Position numbers and translations under genes: made by a program
NCBI RefSeq assembly: GCF_018070025.1
Contig: NZ_JAGPYQ010000002.1
Span: 1,240,001 to 1,304,000 of the forward strand
Reading direction: 5' to 3'
Length of the DNA stretch: 64,000 nt
Source: Streptomyces liliiviolaceus
GTDB lineage: Bacteria > Actinomycetota > Actinomycetes > Streptomycetales > Streptomycetaceae
Notes under the pieces: generated by a model
What the model was told of the DNA's origin: nothing
Databases searched by the model: none
Seen by the model: only the letters and a program-made list of their open reading frames with translations
Part shown: piece after piece, positions 25,378 through 34,651 of the stretch
How the letters are laid out: every line of letters starts with the position of its first letter
Position numbering within the stretch: the stretch's first letter is position 1

Positions 25378-25423
25378 CCCCGGCGGTCACCGCCCCGCGG
25401 CTGCGGGACCGTGACCGCCGGGG
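25378..25423. terminator. Hairpin between convergent MaoC and ligase genes
   Basis: CCCCGGCGGTCAC and its exact complement, 20-base loop, ten bases after the MaoC stop and 39 before the end of the convergent ligase gene. It can serve both directions. Confidence 0.7.
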
Positions 25424-25461
25424 ACTCGACACCCCGGTGGCCACCGCCCTGGGCGGACCGG

Positions 25462-27117
25462 TCAACGCCCGGCCTTCAGCTTGTCGGCGATGTCGCTCCG
25501 CAGCACATGTTTCTGGATCTTGCCGGTGGCCGTGGAGGGCAGCGCGGCGATGATCTCCAGCCGCTCGGGGACCTTCTGGATCGCGAGTCCCTCGCCGAGG
25601 AGGTAGTCCCTGATCTCCTCCAGGGTCAGCGGCTCGGCGCCGGAGGCGGGCACCAGGTAGCAGCAGACCTTCTCGCCCATCTTCTCGTCGGGCATACCGA
25701 CGACGGCCACCTCGCCGACGGCCGGGTGCGCGGAGAGCAGGTCCTCGACCTGCCGGACGCTGATGTTGAGGCCCCCACGGATCACGATGTCCTTGAGCCG
25801 CCCCGTCACCCGTACGTAGCCGTCGTCGTCCATCACCCCGAGGTCGCCGGAACGGGAGAACCCGTCGGCGGTGAACATGCTCGCGGTCTCCTCGGGCTGG
25901 TTGATGTACCCCAGCGCGTTCATCGCGCCCCGGTAGGCGATGTCGCCCTCGGTGCCGCGCGGCACCTCCTCGCCCTGCCCGTCCACGACGCGCACCTCCT
26001 GGAACGGCAGCGCCCTGCCGTCGGAGGTGACCGACCGCGCCGGATCGTCGTCGAGCGTGCACATCGTGGTCGTGATGTTCTCGGTGCGGCCGTAGAGGCT
26101 GAGCACCCGCATGTCCGGCAGCGTGGCGACCGCCCGCTGCACGAACGTGCCGGGGATCGGCGCACCGGCGCAGGTCCAGAACCGCATGCTGCTCGCGTCG
26201 TGGACGTCCGGGTCGTAGGCGTTGAGCAGCATCTGCAGGAACGTGGTGGCGGTGACGGCGGCGGTACAGCGGAACTTCGCGATCCGCGCCAGGCCCTCGC
26301 GCGGCTCCCACTTCTCCATGATGTGCGAGGAGGCGCCGTGGATGAGCGGCAGGATGACACTGGTGACCAGACCGGTGGTGTGCGTGATCGGGGAGGGCCC
26401 GAACTGCACGTCCTCGTCGGTGTAGTGCCAGCCCTTGCCCAGCAGTCGCGCGCCGGTGGCCATGGTGTTGAAGGTGTGCGCGCACCCCTTCGGCCGGGAC
26501 GTCGTACCGGAGCTGAAGACGATGACCCACGGCTCGTCGGGTCCGGGGGCCGCGGGCAGTTCGGCCTCGGCCTCCTCGGGCGTGACCTCGGCCAGTACGT
26601 CCTCGTACCGGAGGCTTCCCCCGGTCGACTCCTCGCCGCGCACCACGATCACCGTGTCGAGCGTCGGGCTGTCCGCGGCCATGTCCAGGAACATGCCGTC
26701 GTGGTCGAACCCGCGGTAGCGGCCGGTGGTGAAGGCCACCCTGGGGCCAGCGCTTCCCACGATGTGGCCGACCTCGTCACGCCGGTATATCGGCATGATC
26801 GGCACGATGAGCGCCCCCACCCGGGAGATCGCCAGGGAGATGACCACGAACTCGGTCCAGTTCGGCACCTGGACGGTCACCCGGTCGCCCGGCGCGATCC
26901 CCCGGCGCACCAGTCCGACCGCGAGGCGCAGTGCCGCGTCCCGCAGTTCCCGGAAGGTGTACGAGGTCGTGGAGTCCGTCACGAACACCTTGTCGGGCCG
27001 CTCCCGCACCTGGCGTTCGAGCGCGTCGAAGAAGGTGTATTCGCACCAGGAACCGTTGGCGTAGTAGCTCTGGATCTGCTCCTCGGTGAACCGCTCGCGC
27101 ACCGTCGCCATTGACAT
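25462..27117 (-). CDS. AMP-dependent acyl-CoA ligase (cyclohexanecarboxylate/medium-chain-acid type)
   Basis: 551 aa. The ATP-binding P-loop is VFSSGTTSRPKG, followed by YGRTENITTTMC, the hinge GRLKDIVIRGGLNIS and the C-terminal catalytic lysine in LPSTATGKIQKHVLR. The family activates carboxylic acids, including alicyclic, aromatic and medium-chain acids, as CoA esters. I chose the ATG of MSMATVRERF, preceded by AGGTAGGCG; an extended frame upstream overlaps the promoter. Transcribed alone, divergent from a TetR regulator, with a GGTAAGACC site between them. This is probably an entry enzyme of the catabolic block. Confidence 0.86.
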   Translation of the reverse strand: MSMATVRERFTEEQIQSYYANGSWCEYTFFDALERQVRERPDKVFVTDSTTSYTFRELRDAALRLAVGLVRRGIAPGDRVTVQVPNWTEFVVISLAISRVGALIVPIMPIYRRDEVGHIVGSAGPRVAFTTGRYRGFDHDGMFLDMAADSPTLDTVIVVRGEESTGGSLRYEDVLAEVTPEEAEAELPAAPGPDEPWVIVFSSGTTSRPKGCAHTFNTMATGARLLGKGWHYTDEDVQFGPSPITHTTGLVTSVILPLIHGASSHIMEKWEPREGLARIAKFRCTAAVTATTFLQMLLNAYDPDVHDASSMRFWTCAGAPIPGTFVQRAVATLPDMRVLSLYGRTENITTTMCTLDDDPARSVTSDGRALPFQEVRVVDGQGEEVPRGTEGDIAYRGAMNALGYINQPEETASMFTADGFSRSGDLGVMDDDGYVRVTGRLKDIVIRGGLNISVRQVEDLLSAHPAVGEVAVVGMPDEKMGEKVCCYLVPASGAEPLTLEEIRDYLLGEGLAIQKVPERLEIIAALPSTATGKIQKHVLRSDIADKLKAGR

Positions 27118-27193
27118 GTGATTCGCCTGCCTACCTGTCGCTGTTGCTGCCCCGACGGGAGTATGGGTGGCTATATGGTTGGCACCGTACAAT

Positions 27194-27202
27194 GGTAAGA
27201 CC
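27194..27202. promoter_or_regulatory. GGTCWGACC-like site 3
   Basis: GGTAAGACC within TGGTAAGACCGTTTAC in the ligase/TetR divergent region. One mismatch to the consensus. An overlapping GTAA(6)TTAC inverted repeat could instead be the TetR operator. Confidence 0.45.
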
Positions 27203-27335
27203 GTTTACGACAATGCCTGTGCAGCCACCCGCTCCCGCGTGTTTCAAGGCACGGATCCCCGCCGCGCACGGTGCGTTAATGTGTCCCGGCGACGACGTCC
27301 GCCCAACGACCGTTCACAGGAGTTGACTTCGGCTG

Positions 27336-27890
27336 ATGAGCAGGGACCGGGCCATCCTCGACGCCGCCGCCGCGGCCTTCTACGAGAAGGGCTTCCACGG
27401 AGTCGGGGTCGATGAACTGGGCGCCCGCGCGGGCCTCAGCGGACCCTCCCTGTACCGCCACTTCTCGGGCAAGGACGAAATCCTCGCCACCCTCCTCAAC
27501 GAGGCCATGGACGAGCTGATCAGCGCCACCGTACCCGTGCACGGCGATCCGGCCCGGGATCTGCGGCGCGCGCTGGAGCACCACATCGACTTCGCCGCGC
27601 GGCACCGGCACCTGGTCAACATCTACCAGCGCGAGGTGCGCTCACTCGTCGATCCGTGGAAACGATCGTTCAACCGCCGCAGGGGCCAGTACACGGCCCG
27701 TTGGGAGGCCCTGTTCGCACAGCGGTTCCCGGACCTGGGTGACGCGGACATCGCCTCGATGACACAGGCCTGTCTCGGCATGGTCTTCTCCCTGTCCTAC
27801 TGGCCGGCGCGGGCCCTCGACGGCGTCGACATCAACTCGCTGCTGTTCGAGCTGCTGTCCCGCGGATTCGAGTCCTTCGAACCGTCCTGA
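27336..27890 (+). CDS. TetR-family transcriptional regulator
   Basis: 184 aa. The N-terminal HTH (about residues 5-50: AILDAAAAAFYEKGFHGVGV, LGARAGLSGPSLYRHFSGKD) is typical of TetR. The ligand domain contains NIYQREVRSLVDPWKRSFNR, a pattern seen in regulators of acyl-CoA metabolism. It is divergent from the AMP-dependent ligase gene and probably represses it in response to an acyl-CoA or acid. The AGGAG upstream is about 12 bases from the ATG, a slightly long spacing. Confidence 0.88.
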   Translation: MSRDRAILDAAAAAFYEKGFHGVGVDELGARAGLSGPSLYRHFSGKDEILATLLNEAMDELISATVPVHGDPARDLRRALEHHIDFAARHRHLVNIYQREVRSLVDPWKRSFNRRRGQYTARWEALFAQRFPDLGDADIASMTQACLGMVFSLSYWPARALDGVDINSLLFELLSRGFESFEPS

Positions 27891-27940
27891 CCGCAGTCGG
27901 TCCTGACCTCGGCCCGTCGCGACCTCGGCTCGCCCCGACA

Positions 27941-29182
27941 TCAGCGGCGGGAACCGAAGTCGAACATGCTCGCCGCGATACGGCGCATCTGCAGTTCGTC
28001 GGTGCCCTCGGTGATGCGGTAGCGGCGATGGTGACGGTAGATGTGCTCGAACGGGAGCGCCCGGGTGTACCCCATTCCGCCGTGGACCTGGATCGCCCGG
28101 TCCGCCGCCTTGCAGGCGAGCTGGTTCCCGCGCATGTTCACCATGGCGACCTTGTCCGAGACCGCCGTCTTCCCCCGCTCGTCCATCAACGCGGCGGTCC
28201 TGTGGATCGTGTTGCGCACCAGCTCGGCCTCGGTCTGCAGCTCGACGAGCTGCCACTGCACCCCCTGGTGCTCGTGCAGGGGCTTGCCGAAGACCACGCG
28301 CCGCTGGGCGTACTCGACGCTGCGGTCGATGCAGAACTGTGCCGCGCCCAGCGAGGAGGCGGCCTGCCTGATGCGGTTCTCGTGGACGAAGAGCTGGGCG
28401 AGGTCCAGGCCCCGGTCGAGCTCGCCGAGCACCGCGTCGGCGGGTACCCGTACGCCGGTGAGGCGGACCTCGGGATGGTCGCTCGGCATGTTGAACGTCC
28501 AGTGGTTGCCGACGATCTCGAAGCCGGGCGCGTCGGTGGGCACCAGGAAGGCGGTGATCCCCCGGGCCTTGCCGTCCTGTCCCGAGGTCCTGGCGAAGAC
28601 CAGGTCGACCTCGGCGGCGTCGGAGAGGCTGTTGAACCGCTTCTCGCCCGTGATGATCCAGTCGTCGCCGTCGCGTTCCGCCGTGGTCCGCAGGTAGGTG
28701 GCGTCGCTGCCGTGGTCGGGTTCGGTGAGCCCGAAGGCGATCTCGATCTCGCCCCGGACGTACCGGTCGAGGTACCGCTCCTTCTGCTCGGCCGTCCCGT
28801 ACTCGTGCAGCACCAGGGCCAGCGGCAGGTTCGCCACCACGGACGCCTCGTCCGCGTGCGGGAAGTGCAGCCCGGGGCCGCGGGTGGTCAGGTGCTCCCG
28901 GACGACGGCCATCGCCAGGTTGGATCCGTCGTGTCCGCCGAGCGCCGCGGGCAGCGGATAGCGGTAGAATCCGGCCGCGTCGGCCCGCCGTCGCATCTCC
29001 GCGAGCACCTCCCGCCAGGCGGCTGCCGGGTAGCCGTCGCGCTCCCAGTCGGTGCGGGCGTACTCCCGCCGGTGGTCGAAGAACTGCGGGTGTTCGTCCT
29101 GCAGCGGCTTGATCTCGGCGTCGATGAAGACGTCGAGGTCCTTGACCAGTCGTACGACGTCCTCGGGAACCGACCAGCTCAT
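27941..29182 (-). CDS. Acyl-CoA dehydrogenase (catalytic Glu present)
   Basis: 413 aa ACAD with an N-terminal extension of about 40 residues. Motifs include FGLTEPDHGSDATYLRTTAE, FNMPSDHPEVRLTGVRVPAD, HGGMGYTRALPFEHIYRHHR and the catalytic segment RITEGTDELQMRRIA with Glu in place. Start ATG is supported by AGGAGGGG nine bases upstream. Transcribed alone, divergent from a MaoC hydratase gene, and convergent with the TetR gene 50 bp away. Confidence 0.88.
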   Translation of the reverse strand: MSWSVPEDVVRLVKDLDVFIDAEIKPLQDEHPQFFDHRREYARTDWERDGYPAAAWREVLAEMRRRADAAGFYRYPLPAALGGHDGSNLAMAVVREHLTTRGPGLHFPHADEASVVANLPLALVLHEYGTAEQKERYLDRYVRGEIEIAFGLTEPDHGSDATYLRTTAERDGDDWIITGEKRFNSLSDAAEVDLVFARTSGQDGKARGITAFLVPTDAPGFEIVGNHWTFNMPSDHPEVRLTGVRVPADAVLGELDRGLDLAQLFVHENRIRQAASSLGAAQFCIDRSVEYAQRRVVFGKPLHEHQGVQWQLVELQTEAELVRNTIHRTAALMDERGKTAVSDKVAMVNMRGNQLACKAADRAIQVHGGMGYTRALPFEHIYRHHRRYRITEGTDELQMRRIAASMFDFGSRR

Positions 29183-29260
29183 GGTGTGCCCCTCCTGTCC
29201 AGTTCCTGTCCGTTCCGGTCCTGTCCGTTCCACTCCTGTCCCGGTTCCGGTTTCCGGCTC
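29183..29260. repeat. Pyrimidine-rich imperfect repeats (CCTGTCCGTTCC units)
   Basis: Several diverged TCCTGTCC(G/A)(G/T)TTCC units in the leader between the ACAD and MaoC genes. They may mark promoter or slippage-prone sequence. No GGTCWGACC site was seen here. Confidence 0.5.
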
Positions 29261-29379
29261 ACCGTAGGGCGGTCCCGTCGTACCCGGTCCTGGCCGTGCG
29301 CCGGACCACTGTGGACCGCTCCAGCGACCCGTTCGCGCCCGCTCCTCCCCCGTACCGGCTCCGTGTTCTGATCTGCGCC

Positions 29380-29832
29380 ATGTTGAAACTGAGCGGCATC
29401 GCGGAACTGCGGGAACTCGTCGGCCGGGACATCGGCACCAGCGCGTGGCACGAGGTGACGCAGGCCCGGATCGACGCCTTCGCGTCCGCGACCGACGACC
29501 ACGAGGACATCCACGTCGACCCGGAGCGCGGCCGTCGGGCCGGCTTCGACGGCACCATCGCGCACGGGCTGTACACGCTGTCGCTGGGGCCGAAGTTCCT
29601 CTACGAGCTGTACTCGCTGAGCGGGCACTCGCTGGGGCTCAACTACGGCTTCGAGAAGGTGCGGTTCATCTCCCCCGTACCGGTGGGCTCCCGGCTGCGG
29701 ATGCGGGCGACGCTGAAGGCGGCCGACGCCATCGAGGGCGGCACCCGCTTCACCGTCACCCAGACCTTCGAGACCGAGGGCGGCAACAAGCCGGCCTGCG
29801 TGGCGGACGCCGTGATCGCCTACTTCGACTGA
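29380..29832 (+). CDS. MaoC-like (R)-enoyl-CoA hydratase
   Basis: 150 aa single hotdog domain. The hydratase active site is in FASATDDHEDIHVDPERGRR (Asp...His), followed by FDGTIAHGLYTLSLGP. NYGFEKVRFISPVPVGSRLR is the conserved second strand. It adds water to 2-enoyl-CoA. I chose the ATG of MLKLSGIAEL because family members begin there; no strong ribosome binding site precedes it. Divergent from the ACAD gene, so dehydrogenation and hydration steps are encoded side by side. Confidence 0.85.
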   Translation: MLKLSGIAELRELVGRDIGTSAWHEVTQARIDAFASATDDHEDIHVDPERGRRAGFDGTIAHGLYTLSLGPKFLYELYSLSGHSLGLNYGFEKVRFISPVPVGSRLRMRATLKAADAIEGGTRFTVTQTFETEGGNKPACVADAVIAYFD

Positions 29833-29865
29833 GGAGCCGGGTGAGGGACCGGGGCGGCCGGAACG

Positions 29866-30924
29866 TCAGCCCCGGTCGGCCCGTTCCAGGATGCTCCGGC
29901 CCCGCCGGACGACGGCGGCGAGGCTCGCGGCGGCGGTGACCAGCCTCGCGTCCGGATCCGGACGCCGCCGGTTGCGCTTCACGAACACCGACAGGGTGGA
30001 CGCCGTCTTGTAGTGGCAGTAGGCCAGGAACCAGTCGAGTCGGTCCGCCGGCACCGGACGCACCCGCGCGTACTCGGCCAGCAGTTCGTCCCTGCCGGGC
30101 ATGCCGCGCCCGGCGGCCAGGTTCGCCCCGTCGCGCGTCTCCTCGAAGCGGTGGACGGGGTCCGTGTGCATCAGCAGCCAGGCCAGGTCCGTGCGCGGAT
30201 CGCCGACCGACCAGATCTCCCAGTCGATGACGGCGTTCAGCGCGTCGCCCTGGAAGAGCATGTTCGCGAGCCGGTAGTCCCCGTGCACCAGCACCGGTGG
30301 AAGGGGACGCGGGATGCGGTCGGCCAGTGCGGCGTACAGCTCCCGGTGGCCGGGGCAGACGTCGTCGTCCACCGTGTCGAGGAGCAGGGCCCACCGGTCG
30401 AGTTCCTCCTTCACGGTGACGACGGGCTCGTCCGCCATGCCGAGCGACCCGGGACCGAGCGACTGCATCCGTGCCAGCACTCGTGCCGCCGTGCGCGCTC
30501 TGCGGTCGACGACGTCCGCGCCGGGAGGGTCGGCGCTCACGTCGAGGAGCGGTTCGTAGGAGTCGCCGGGCACCAGGTCCATCGCGAAGAGCGGCGGATC
30601 CCCGTCGTCCTCGAACAGGACGGACGGGACCGGCACATCGCGCTCCGTACCGAGGGCGCGGAGGACCCGGGCCTGCCGGAGCACATCGCGGTTGCGGACC
30701 GGCGCCAGGCCGGGAGGCGCCATCTTCACGACGGCCGGTCCCGGAGGCCCGCCGGGAACAGCGAGCATCGCCGCGTAGGTGAGGCTGGACACTCCGCCGG
30801 GCAGTCTGCGCAGGCCTTCCAGGCTCGCTCCGGGCCATCGCGCCGTCACGGCGGCGGTGAACCTGGCCCGCAGCCGCGCCTCGTCGGACCGGTCGCGGGA
30901 TACGTCAGTGGATTCGGCTGTCAC
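29866..30924 (-). CDS. Phosphotransferase family protein (ACAD-associated kinase), intact
   Basis: 352 aa. Both kinase lobes are present: RLPGGVSSLTYAAML in the N-lobe, the Brenner loop LVHGDYRLANMLF and the metal-binding DWEIWSVGDPRTDLAWLL. This group resembles the kinase domain of ACAD10/11, which phosphorylates 4-hydroxyacyl-CoAs; the context of ACADs supports such a role, as inference. It is intact, unlike the truncated relative at the 17.2-kb junction. The start is GTG with GGGGAG about a dozen bases upstream. Convergent with the MaoC gene. Confidence 0.84.
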   Translation of the reverse strand: MTAESTDVSRDRSDEARLRARFTAAVTARWPGASLEGLRRLPGGVSSLTYAAMLAVPGGPPGPAVVKMAPPGLAPVRNRDVLRQARVLRALGTERDVPVPSVLFEDDGDPPLFAMDLVPGDSYEPLLDVSADPPGADVVDRRARTAARVLARMQSLGPGSLGMADEPVVTVKEELDRWALLLDTVDDDVCPGHRELYAALADRIPRPLPPVLVHGDYRLANMLFQGDALNAVIDWEIWSVGDPRTDLAWLLMHTDPVHRFEETRDGANLAAGRGMPGRDELLAEYARVRPVPADRLDWFLAYCHYKTASTLSVFVKRNRRRPDPDARLVTAAASLAAVVRRGRSILERADRG

Positions 30925-31048
30925 CCGGCAAATCTCCCCGGCGGGACCTCGCCGGACAAGGTCGGGGTCCGCGCGCACTGGAGATTTCCACAGTGCCCCG
31001 TGCGGGCGCGCCGAGGGCCGGGCCCGCGTGCGTGATAGCCACGGCAGC

Positions 31049-31836
31049 ATGACGGAGAACGGGATGCACGGGACGGACATGATGAGCCGCTTCTCGCTGG
31101 CGGGCAGGGTCGCGGTGGTCACGGGAGCGTCGTCGGGGCTGGGCATCGCCCACGCCGTCGCCATGGCCCAGGCCGGAGCGGACGTCGCCGTCGGCGCGCG
31201 ACGCGTGGACGGCCTGCGGGAGACGGTCGAGCGCGTACGGGCCACCGGCCGCGACGCTGTGGCGGTCCGGACCGACGTCACCGCGGCCGAGGACTGCGAC
31301 GCGCTGGTCGACGCCGCGATGAGCCGCTTCGGACGGGTGGACGTCCTGGTCAACAACGCGGGGACCGGCGGCGGTTACCACCCCGCCACCGAGGACCCGC
31401 CGGAGAACTTCCTCTCCACGGTGGACGTCAACCTCAACGGGTCCTACTGGATGGCACAGGCCTGCGGTCGCGTCATGCGGCCCGGCAGCTCCGTCATCAA
31501 CATTTCGAGTGTCATGGCGGTCACCACCGCGAGGATGCCGGCGGCCGGCTACAGCGCCGCCAAGGCGGCGGTCCTCGGCCTCACCCGGGACCTCGCCGCG
31601 CAGTGGGGCCCCTGGGCATCCGTGTCAACGCCATCCTGCCCGGGGTCTTCCCCTCCGAGCAGACCGCGCACTACAGCGAGAACTACCGGCGCAAGCTGAT
31701 CGCGGCGAGGATCCCGCTCGGGCGCATCGGCGACCCCGAGGACGTCGCCGCGGTCGCGGTGTTCCTGGCCGGCGACGCCTCGGCGTACCTCACCGGCGTC
31801 AGCCTGCCGGTCGACGGCGGTGTACTGCTGCTCTGA
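31049..31836 (+). pseudogene. SDR oxidoreductase with a one-base frameshift
   Basis: The first 186 codons encode a normal SDR (TGASSGLG, NNAG, catalytic AGYSAAKAAVLG) up to RDLAAQWGP. The family sequence then continues in the next frame as LGIRVNAILPGVFPSEQ... SLPVDGGVLLL. Reading CAG TGG GGC CCC TGG, one C is missing from a run of four at about 31609-31612 (CCCC instead of CCCCC). The frame in use ends at 31699 with unrelated sequence, losing the C-terminal substrate and dimer region. It may be a true recent mutation or a homopolymer sequencing error. No slippery-site architecture supports programmed shifting. Confidence 0.85.
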
Positions 31837-31837
31837 A

Positions 31838-32788
31838 TCACTCCCGCGCGGCGCCGACGGCCCTGCCGAGCTGCTCCCGCAGGGCCGCCACCGCGTCGAT
31901 CTCCGCCTCGACGCCCGATCCGACGGGGATGACGGTGATGTGCTCGGCTCCCGACTCGACGAAGGGCAGCAGGAACTCCGCGACCTGTTCCGGGGTTCCC
32001 GCCGGGGCGATGTACTGGAACTTCTCGTACGGCAGGTGGTAGAGCCCCTGCATCTTCGCGGCCAGCAGTTCGCGGGCCCGCCGCGGGTCGGTGTCCAGGC
32101 CGCACCAGACGTTCACCCCGAACCACGACGGCGTCGGCCGGTCGAGGCCCGAGGCCGCTTCGAGGATCCGCTCCCGGGTCTCGGCGAACCGGCGCGCGGA
32201 GCAGAAGATGCCGAGCCAGCCGTCCCCCGACTCCGCGGTGCGCCGGACCGCCACGTCGCCCTTGCCGCCGATGACGATCGGGATGCCCGGGTCCGGCGCC
32301 GGCAGGATCCGGGCCCCGTCGAGCCGGAAGAACTCCCCCTCGTGGCTGACCTCCTCGCCCGTCAGCAGCCGCCGGACCAGCATCAGGGCCTCGTCCAGGC
32401 GCCGTCCCCTGGTCCTCGGGTCGACACCGGCGTTGCTCACCTCCCGGCGGTCCTCGCCGCCCACGCCGACGCCGAGCGTGAGCCGTCCGGGCGCCGCCTG
32501 GCTCAGCGTGGACAACTGCCGGGCGGTCGCCATCGGGTGGCGCAGTCCGAGCAGGTAGATCCCGATGAGCACCGACAGCCTGTCGTGGGAGGACAGCATG
32601 GTGTTCGCGGTGATCATGCCGTCGAATCCGGACCCGTCGTGGAAGCTGATGTGGTCCCCGACGGAGACGTGGTCCAGTCCGGCCTCCTCGACCCGGTCGA
32701 GCAGTCGGCGCCTGCGCCGGGGGTCCGACGTCGTGAAACCGTCCTGATCCGAGATGCCCATCGTGAACGGGGATGTGAACGGAGCCAT
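31838..32788 (-). CDS. LLM-class flavin (F420 or FMN)-dependent oxidoreductase
   Basis: 316 aa luciferase-like TIM barrel. Typical stretches are HVSVGDHISFHDGSGFD, LRHPMATARQLSTLSQAAPGR, LGVGVGGEDRREVSNAGVDP and IPIVIGGKGDVAVRR. Actinobacterial members mostly use F420; the substrate is unknown. I chose the ATG of MAPFTSPFT with AAAGGTG upstream. It is divergent from a second LLM gene, with a GGTCTAACC site in between, and converges with the frameshifted SDR almost without a gap. Confidence 0.85.
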   Translation of the reverse strand: MAPFTSPFTMGISDQDGFTTSDPRRRRRLLDRVEEAGLDHVSVGDHISFHDGSGFDGMITANTMLSSHDRLSVLIGIYLLGLRHPMATARQLSTLSQAAPGRLTLGVGVGGEDRREVSNAGVDPRTRGRRLDEALMLVRRLLTGEEVSHEGEFFRLDGARILPAPDPGIPIVIGGKGDVAVRRTAESGDGWLGIFCSARRFAETRERILEAASGLDRPTPSWFGVNVWCGLDTDPRRARELLAAKMQGLYHLPYEKFQYIAPAGTPEQVAEFLLPFVESGAEHITVIPVGSGVEAEIDAVAALREQLGRAVGAARE

Positions 32789-32831
32789 GGGGCCGACACC
32801 TTTCTGCAGTGATCCTTCTGTTGCACTATAA

Positions 32832-32840
32832 GGTCTAACC
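32832..32840. promoter_or_regulatory. GGTCWGACC-like site 4
   Basis: GGTCTAACC in the divergent LLM/LLM promoter. On the minus strand it is followed after one base by TATAGT, as in sites 1 and 2. One mismatch to the consensus. Confidence 0.55.
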
Positions 32841-32882
32841 ATTGACACTAACGGCTGGACTTCCGGACGAAAGGCCACTGAC

Positions 32883-33896
32883 ATGACCACGCGCGGTATC
32901 ACCGTCCTCGCGGGAGGACTGAAGGAGACCCGGCGGATCACCGAGCGGGCCGAGGCCGCCGGGTTCGACGCCGCGTGGTCCGGCGAGTTCCTCAACCGCT
33001 CCGCCGTCGTCTCCGTGGCGGCGATGGCCGCGGCCACCTCCCGAATCGGAGTGGGAACCGCGATCGCCTACGCCGTGGGGCGCTCCCCTCTGGTGCTCGC
33101 CAACGATGCCCGCTTCCTCGACGAGATGAGCGACGGCAGGCTCACTCTCGGGCTGGGCACGGGCACCCGCCGGATGATGGAGGGCTGGCACGGGGTCAAG
33201 GACGCCGAAGGCCCGGCCACCAGGATGGAGGAGCTCATCCCGCTGCTGCGGCGGCTCTGGCGCCTGCACGAGGGACCGGTCAGGCACGCGGGCCGCTTCT
33301 ACGACGTGGACATCACGCCCACGGCCGACATCGAGCCGCCGCTGCGTGCCACGATCCCCGTCTACACCGCGGGCGTGAACGCGCGGATGATCGAGGTGGC
33401 CGGCCGGGTCTCGGACGGGCTGATCTGCCATCCCACAGTCACCGACCGCTATCTGGAGGACGTCGTCGCTCCCGCGGTCGCCCGCGGGGCGGCGAAGACC
33501 GGGCGCTCCCCGCAGGACGTCCTGCTGAAGGGTGTCGTCATCTGCGCGATCGCCGACGACACCGCGTCCGCCCGCCGTGAGGCCGCCGCCCAGATCGCCT
33601 TCTACGTCGCCCCGAAGGCGTACGGTCCGGTGATGGAGGCTTCCGGGTTCGCGGCCGAGGCCGCCGCGATCCGGACCGCGTTCCACGCGGGCGACCACCG
33701 GGCGATGATCGACGCCGTCTCGGACGCGATGCTCGACCAGATGGCGGTCGCGGGCACCGTCGACGAGGTCCGGGACGCCCTGCCGGCACTGGAGAAGCGC
33801 TACGACCACGCCGCGCTGTACTCCCCGAGTTTCACCCTCGCCCCCGAACGGGTCGCGGAGAACACCCAGGCGATCATCGAGACCTTCGCCCGCTGA
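32883..33896 (+). CDS. LLM-class F420-dependent oxidoreductase
   Basis: 337 aa luciferase-like protein. Conserved features are AAGFDAAWSGEF, RIGVGTAIAYAVGRSPLVLA, SDGRLTLGLGTGTRRMMEGWHG and PVYTAGVNARMIEVAGRVSD, characteristic of F420-dependent members. It could be a dehydrogenase or hydroxylase acting on the catabolic substrate. The ATG is the first base group after a weak AAAGG region. Divergent from the other LLM gene, so the two are probably co-regulated. Confidence 0.86.
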   Translation: MTTRGITVLAGGLKETRRITERAEAAGFDAAWSGEFLNRSAVVSVAAMAAATSRIGVGTAIAYAVGRSPLVLANDARFLDEMSDGRLTLGLGTGTRRMMEGWHGVKDAEGPATRMEELIPLLRRLWRLHEGPVRHAGRFYDVDITPTADIEPPLRATIPVYTAGVNARMIEVAGRVSDGLICHPTVTDRYLEDVVAPAVARGAAKTGRSPQDVLLKGVVICAIADDTASARREAAAQIAFYVAPKAYGPVMEASGFAAEAAAIRTAFHAGDHRAMIDAVSDAMLDQMAVAGTVDEVRDALPALEKRYDHAALYSPSFTLAPERVAENTQAIIETFAR

Positions 33897-33910
33897 CGGG
33901 ACCTGCGACG

Positions 33911-33952
33911 GGGGACGCCGGACGGCCTGGGCCAGGACCGTCCGGCGTCCCC
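33911..33952. terminator. Bidirectional terminator between LLM and livF genes
   Basis: GGGGACGCCGGACGG and its exact complement (15-bp stem) with a 12-base loop that can itself pair (CCTGG/CCAGG). It lies between two convergent genes. Confidence 0.85.
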
Positions 33953-33958
33953 GAGCGC

Positions 33959-34651
33959 TCAGAGAGCGATCAGCTCCTGCACCGCTCTCGTCGCCAGTTC
34001 ACCGACGGGCCCCTGACTCACCAGCTCGCCCTTGCTCAGGGCGAGGAAGCGGTCCGCGAGCTGCTGGATCATCCCGATGTGCTGCTCCACCAGCAGGAGG
34101 GCGGTCCCGCGCTCGCGGATCTGCCGCAGCGCGCCGACGAGTTCGTCGATGACGACGGGCGCCAGTCCCTCGGTGGGCTCGTCGAGCATCAGCAGAAGGG
34201 GTTCCGCCATCAGGGCGCGGGCGATGGCCAGCATCTGCTGCTCCCCGCCGCTGAGCTGGGTGCCCGGCCGGTTCGCCCCCCGGGCCAGGTTGGGGAACAG
34301 CTCGAACACGGAGGCGAGTGTCCACTGTCCCTTCCGCCCCGAGGCCCGGCCGAGCAGGATGTTCTCCTCGACGGTGAGGTTGGGGAAGATGCGCTTGCCC
34401 TGCGGGACCAGGCTGACGCCCCGCGCGGTGGGCTCGTACCGCTTCCTCCCCATGACCTTGCCGCCGACGAGGATCCGGCCGGTCACGGTGGGGATGCCGT
34501 ACACCGACGTCAGAGCCGTGCTCTTGCCCGCGCCGTTGCGCCCGACCAGGCCGACCGACTCCCCTTCGGCGATCTCGAAGTCGATTCCCTGCAGCACGAC
34601 CGCGCCGCTGTAGGACGCGTGCACGTCCCTGAACTCCAACACCACGCTCAT
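33959..34651 (-). CDS. livF: Branched-chain amino-acid-type ABC transporter, ATP-binding protein LivF
   Basis: 230 aa. Walker A GRNGAGKST, signature LSGGEQQMLAIARAL, Walker B LLMLDEPTEGLAP and H-loop residue in VEQHIGM are all present; the LivF hallmark GVSLVPQGKRIFPNLTVEEN is seen. It overlaps livG by four bases (ATGA). The five-gene Liv-type set here lies in a fatty or cyclic acid catabolic block, so its ligand may be a carboxylic acid rather than an amino acid (inference). Confidence 0.9.
   Translation of the reverse strand: MSVVLEFRDVHASYSGAVVLQGIDFEIAEGESVGLVGRNGAGKSTALTSVYGIPTVTGRILVGGKVMGRKRYEPTARGVSLVPQGKRIFPNLTVEENILLGRASGRKGQWTLASVFELFPNLARGANRPGTQLSGGEQQMLAIARALMAEPLLLMLDEPTEGLAPVVIDELVGALRQIRERGTALLLVEQHIGMIQQLADRFLALSKGELVSQGPVGELATRAVQELIAL

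Noticed and set aside
31600..31700. Programmed frameshift in the SDR gene
   Set aside because: There is no slippery heptamer with a downstream structure, and SDRs are not known to use frameshifting. A lost C is simpler.
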